A DNA stretch of 8,775 nt, from contig JAEWEX010000519.1 of NCBI GenBank assembly GCA_023389135.1, positions 1 through 8,775 of the forward strand. Reading direction: 5' to 3'. Below, in pieces: positions 6,192 through 8,775 of the stretch; within the stretch, counting starts at the first letter, position 1; each line of letters begins with the position of its first letter. The notes below the pieces were generated by a model that saw only the letters and a program-made list of their open reading frames with translations, had not been told where the DNA came from and made no database searches. A program made the translations under genes and the position numbers. This DNA comes from Pseudomonadota bacterium (GTDB lineage: Bacteria; Pseudomonadota; Alphaproteobacteria; Rhizobiales; Methylopilaceae).

Positions 6192-7193
6192 ATGGAGTGG
6201 TATCTTCCGGTGATCTGGGCGGGCCTGATCGGCACCGCCGTCGCCATGTACGTGGTGCTCGACGGCTTCGACCTCGGCCTCGGCGTGCTGTTCCCCTTCG
6301 CGGAGGGCGAGAAGGAGCGCGACCAGATGATGAACACGGTCGCGCCGTTCTGGGACGGCAACGAGACCTGGCTGGTGCTCGGCGGCGGCGGGCTCTGGGT
6401 CGCGTTTCCCAAGGCCTATGCGGTCATCATGCCGGCGTTCTACCTGCCGGTGATCGTGATGCTGCTGGCGCTGGTGTTCCGGGGCGTGGCGTTCGAGTTC
6501 CGCTGGGTCGCCGGCTCCAAATGGTGGTGGAACCTCGCATTCTCCGGCGGCTCCATCGTCGCCGCGTTCGCCCAGGGGGTGATCCTCGGCGGGCTGGTGC
6601 AGGGCGTCGCCATCGCGGACGGGCAGTTCGCCGGCGGTCCGCTGGACTGGGCGACGCCGTTCGCGCTTCTCACCGGGCTTGGCGTCGTGTGCGGCTATGC
6701 GCTGCTGGGCGCGACCTGGCTGATCATGAAGACCGACGGCCGCGTCCAGGCCCATGCCCGGCGGGTGGCGCCCGGGCTGCTGCTGGCCGTTCTGGGCTTC
6801 ATGGCGATGGTGAGCCTGTGGACCCCGTTCGCGGTGTCGGACATCGCCGCGCGCTGGTTCTCCACGCCGAACATCCTGTTCCTGTGGCCGGTGCCGCTGC
6901 TCACCGCCGGCCTCGCCTTCCTGGTGTGGCGGGCGCTGCACAGCCACCGCGACATGCTGCCCTTCGTCGGCTCCATCGGCCTGTTCCTGCTGGGCTATGC
7001 GGGGCTGGCGATCTCGTGGTTCCCCTATCTCGTGCCGCCGAGCCTGACGGTCTGGGACACGGCGGCGGCGCCGTCGTCGCAGATGTTCATGCTGGTGGGC
7101 ACGGTGTTCCTGCTGCCGATCGTGCTGGCCTACACCGCCTTCGTCTACTGGATCTTCCGCGGCAAGGTGCGCGAGGGCGAGGGGTATCACTGA
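6192..7193 (+). CDS. cydB: Cytochrome bd-type ubiquinol oxidase subunit II
   Basis: The structural partner of CydA in the inner membrane; it binds no haem in most bd oxidases. Its 333 residues are close to the normal CioB length and mostly hydrophobic helices. Family marks are VLDGFDLGLGVLFPF (22-36), WDGNETWLVLGGGGLWVAFP (54-73) and AFYLPVIVMLLALVFRGVAFEFR (about 82-104). WDGNETWL is the CIO-like form of this conserved block. The ATG lies three bases after the cydA stop, and GGGGAG (6179-6184), seven bases before it, serves as ribosome site from within the end of cydA, so the two are one operon. No small third subunit (CydX-like or the DUF2474 protein often found with CIO operons) follows: the 196-base gap contains no ATG-started frame before the next gene. 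The gene looks intact. Confidence 0.95.
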   Translation: MEWYLPVIWAGLIGTAVAMYVVLDGFDLGLGVLFPFAEGEKERDQMMNTVAPFWDGNETWLVLGGGGLWVAFPKAYAVIMPAFYLPVIVMLLALVFRGVAFEFRWVAGSKWWWNLAFSGGSIVAAFAQGVILGGLVQGVAIADGQFAGGPLDWATPFALLTGLGVVCGYALLGATWLIMKTDGRVQAHARRVAPGLLLAVLGFMAMVSLWTPFAVSDIAARWFSTPNILFLWPVPLLTAGLAFLVWRALHSHRDMLPFVGSIGLFLLGYAGLAISWFPYLVPPSLTVWDTAAAPSSQMFMLVGTVFLLPIVLAYTAFVYWIFRGKVREGEGYH

Positions 7194-7203
7194 GATTGCG
7201 ACC

Positions 7204-7256
7204 GGTCCCCGGTCCGGGGCCACGGCCCGCCGCAGCCTCGCGGCCCCGAGGCCGCG
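7204..7256 (+). terminator. GC-rich hairpins downstream of cydB, possible terminator
   Basis: Starting 11 bases after the cydB stop, 7204-7221 forms a 6-pair stem (one G-U) with a 6-base loop. 7239-7256 forms a perfect 7-pair stem, CGCGGCC with GGCCGCG, around CCGA. A competing 7-pair helix, CGGGGCC (7215-7221) with GGCCCCG (7242-7248), would exclude both. There is no T-run after either hairpin, so this is not a textbook intrinsic terminator. It may still slow polymerase or protect the 3' end of the cydAB message. Confidence 0.4.
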
Positions 7257-7314
7257 TCCTGCGGCGTTCCGGTCCTTCCGCTGGCGCCGCTGAGACGGGG
7301 GTCTTGGCCTCGCC

Positions 7315-7335
7315 GGCTTTCTGTCCCACAAAGCC
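7315..7335 (+). promoter_or_regulatory. Hairpin ahead of the ETF-QO gene
   Basis: GGCTTT (7315-7320) pairs perfectly with AAAGCC (7330-7335) around a 9-base loop, 54 bases before the ETF-QO start. It could be a leader structure or a further cydAB 3' hairpin. I found no convincing promoter next to it. Confidence 0.3.
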
Positions 7336-7379
7336 AGCCGAGAAACGTTCAAATCGAGGCCCTGCGCGAGCAGGGGAAC

Positions 7380-7385
7380 GGAGGT
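7380..7385 (+). promoter_or_regulatory. Ribosome binding site of the ETF-QO gene
   Basis: GGAGGT, four bases before ATG 7390. The gap is short but the match is strong. It supports this start over the in-frame ATG at 7429. Confidence 0.6.
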
Positions 7386-7389
7386 CGGG

Positions 7390-8775
7390 ATGAGCGACGC
7401 CGCGGGCGGGCTGCCGGAACGCGAGAGCATGGATTTCGACGTCGTGATCGTGGGGGCGGGGCCAGCCGGCCTCGCCGCCGCCATCCGGCTGAAGCAGCTC
7501 GCGGCCCATGGCGGCGGCGACGTCTCGGTGGTGGTGGTCGAGAAGGGTTCCGAGGTCGGCGCCCACATCCTGTCCGGCGCGGTGATCGACCCCTCCGGCC
7601 TCGACGCGCTGGTGCCCGACTGGCGCGACGATCCCGACCGGCCGCTCACCACCGAGGTGACCGACGACCGGTTCTACTATCTGGGGCCGGCTGGGGCGCT
7701 GCGGGTGCCCAACTTCGCCATGCCGCGGCTGATGTCCAACCATGGCTGCTTCATCGGCTCGCTGGGCACTGTGTGCCGCTGGCTGGCGGCGCGGGCCGAG
7801 GCGCTGGGCGTGGAGATCTATCCCGGCTTCGCCGCCGCCGAGGTGCTGTTCGACGATGCCGGCCATGTCGCGGGCATCGCCACCGGCGACATGGGCGTCG
7901 GCCGCGACGGCGCGCCCAACGCCGCCTACACGCGGGGCATGGAACTGCGGGCGAAGTACACGCTGTTCGCGGAGGGCGCGCGCGGCTCGCTGACGCGCGG
8001 GCTCATCTCCCGCTTCAGGCTGGACGAGGGCCGCGAGCCGCAGAAATTCGGCCTGGGCCTCAAGGAGCTGTGGGAGGTCGCCCCCGACAGGCATCGGCCG
8101 GGCCTGGTGCAGCACACCATGGGCTGGCCACTGGACGACGCCACCGGCGGCGGGTCGTTCCTCTACCATTTCGGCGACAATCTCGTCTCCGTCGGCTTCG
8201 TGGTGCACCTCAACTACGCCAATCCCTGGCTCTCGCCCTTCGACGAGTTCCAGCGCATGAAGACCCATCCCGCGATCCGCGAGACCTTCGAGGGCGGCAA
8301 GCGGCTGTCCTATGGCGCGCGCGCCATCACCGAGGGCGGCTGGCAGTCGGTGCCGCGGCTCGCATTCCCGGGCGGCGCGCTGGTGGGCTGCGCGGCGGGC
8401 TTCGTCAACGTGCCCCGCATCAAGGGCAGCCACAACGCCATCGCCTCCGGCCGGCTCGCCGCCGGGCACGTCTTCGCCGCGCTGGGCGAGGGCCGCGCCA
8501 ACGACGTGCTGGAGGGCTATGAGGCGGAGTGGCGGGAGTCCGAGATCGGCCGCGACCTCTGGCCGGTGCGCAACGTCAAGCCGATGTGGTCCAGGCGCGG
8601 CACCAGGCTGGGCGTCGGGCTCGGCGGCCTCGACATGTGGCTGCAGTCGCTGGTCGGGGTCTCGCTGTTCGGCACGATGCCCCACGGGAAGGCCGACGCC
8701 GACACGCTGGAGCCGGCGGCCGGGTCGCGCAGGATCGCCTACCCGAAGCCGGACGGCGTGCTGACCTTCGACAAG
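7390..8775 (+). CDS. etfQO: Electron transfer flavoprotein:ubiquinone oxidoreductase, 3' end missing
   Basis: A membrane-associated flavoprotein that takes electrons from reduced ETF (fed by acyl-CoA and amino-acid dehydrogenases) and reduces ubiquinone. The frame runs uninterrupted for 462 codons to the window edge; family members have about 550 residues, so roughly 90 are missing, including the C-terminal 4Fe-4S domain, whose cysteines cannot be checked. Visible marks: FAD-binding GAGPAG (22-27), VVVVEKGSEVGAHILSGAVIDP (47-68), the second FAD region LFAEGARGSLTR (192-203), GWPLDDATGGGSFLYH (245-260), GFVNVPRIKGSHNA (337-350) and LGGLDMWLQSLVGVSLFGTMPHGK (411-434). The N-terminus LPERESMDFDVVIVGAG resembles rhizobial homologues and, with the GGAGGT site, supports ATG 7390. 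It lies 196 bases after cydB on the same strand. Co-transcription is possible, but the intervening hairpins make separate expression as likely. Confidence 0.95.
   Translation, partial: MSDAAGGLPERESMDFDVVIVGAGPAGLAAAIRLKQLAAHGGGDVSVVVVEKGSEVGAHILSGAVIDPSGLDALVPDWRDDPDRPLTTEVTDDRFYYLGPAGALRVPNFAMPRLMSNHGCFIGSLGTVCRWLAARAEALGVEIYPGFAAAEVLFDDAGHVAGIATGDMGVGRDGAPNAAYTRGMELRAKYTLFAEGARGSLTRGLISRFRLDEGREPQKFGLGLKELWEVAPDRHRPGLVQHTMGWPLDDATGGGSFLYHFGDNLVSVGFVVHLNYANPWLSPFDEFQRMKTHPAIRETFEGGKRLSYGARAITEGGWQSVPRLAFPGGALVGCAAGFVNVPRIKGSHNAIASGRLAAGHVFAALGEGRANDVLEGYEAEWRESEIGRDLWPVRNVKPMWSRRGTRLGVGLGGLDMWLQSLVGVSLFGTMPHGKADADTLEPAAGSRRIAYPKPDGVLTFDK

Noticed and set aside
7347..7358. GTTCAAATCGAG resembling the T-loop of a tRNA
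   Set aside because: No pairing T-stem, acceptor stem or anticodon arm can be formed around it; chance similarity.
4874..7393. Forward open frame (839 codons) in another frame across cydAB
   Set aside because: A shadow frame of cydA/cydB with Arg/Gly/Ala-rich translation. The real frames have ribosome sites and all family motifs.
4707..7652. Very long open frame (981 codons) on the minus strand opposite cydA, cydB and the start of ETF-QO
   Set aside because: Its translation is low-complexity Arg/His/Gln/Pro/Gly-rich sequence with no family resemblance, and the forward strand carries clear, complete membrane proteins. Stop-free antisense frames are expected at this GC content.
7087..8685. 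Long minus-strand open frame (532 codons) opposite ETF-QO
   Set aside because: Same character: repetitive His/Arg/Ala/Gly-rich translation mirroring a well-conserved forward gene.

Overview
This is a GC-rich window with long open frames, ordinary GC-biased codon use and strong GGAGG-type ribosome sites ahead of several genes. Gene content and protein wording suggest an alphaproteobacterium, most likely of the Rhizobiales/Hyphomicrobiales. The clues are the ETF-QO N-terminus (LPERESMDFDVVIVGAGPAG), the LspL-like epimerase, and a family 4 uracil-DNA glycosylase with a VPWRPPGNR motif. The lineage call rests on remembered family wording, not on a search. I see no mobile elements, CRISPR arrays, tRNA or rRNA genes, and no sign of recent transfer.

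Layout. (1) 2-355 (+): the 3' end of a cyclic-nucleotide-binding-domain protein without a DNA-binding domain, overlapping by 34 bases a 12-helix-type MFS transporter (322-1575, +). (2) 1580-2470 (-): a membrane-anchored YpfJ-type neutral zinc metallopeptidase, converging on the transporter with only four bases between stop codons. (3) 2471-2650: a divergent gap, then a family 4 uracil-DNA glycosylase (2651-3460, +). (4) 3507-4511 (-): an NAD-dependent sugar-nucleotide epimerase, probably UDP-glucuronate 4-epimerase. (5) 4512-4754: a 243-base divergent regulatory gap with several inverted repeats and a leader hairpin directly ahead of the cydA ribosome site. (6) 4755-7193 (+): cydAB, a bd-type ubiquinol oxidase of the short-Q-loop, cyanide-insensitive (CIO) kind. 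(7) 7194-7389: a gap rich in hairpins. (8) 7390 to the window end (+): electron-transfer flavoprotein:ubiquinone oxidoreductase, cut by the window edge before its 4Fe-4S domain.

How it works together. The right half is respiratory. ETF-QO passes electrons from flavoprotein dehydrogenases (fatty-acid and amino-acid oxidation) into ubiquinone, and the bd oxidase takes electrons from ubiquinol to oxygen, so the two could form a short bc1-independent branch. The left half is a mix of housekeeping genes (DNA repair, envelope sugar supply, membrane protease, transporter) with no common pathway visible.

No clearly new multi-gene system is present. The points most worth a second look are the glycosylase that has lost two of the four iron-sulphur cysteines expected in its family, and the structured leader and dyad cluster ahead of cydA.
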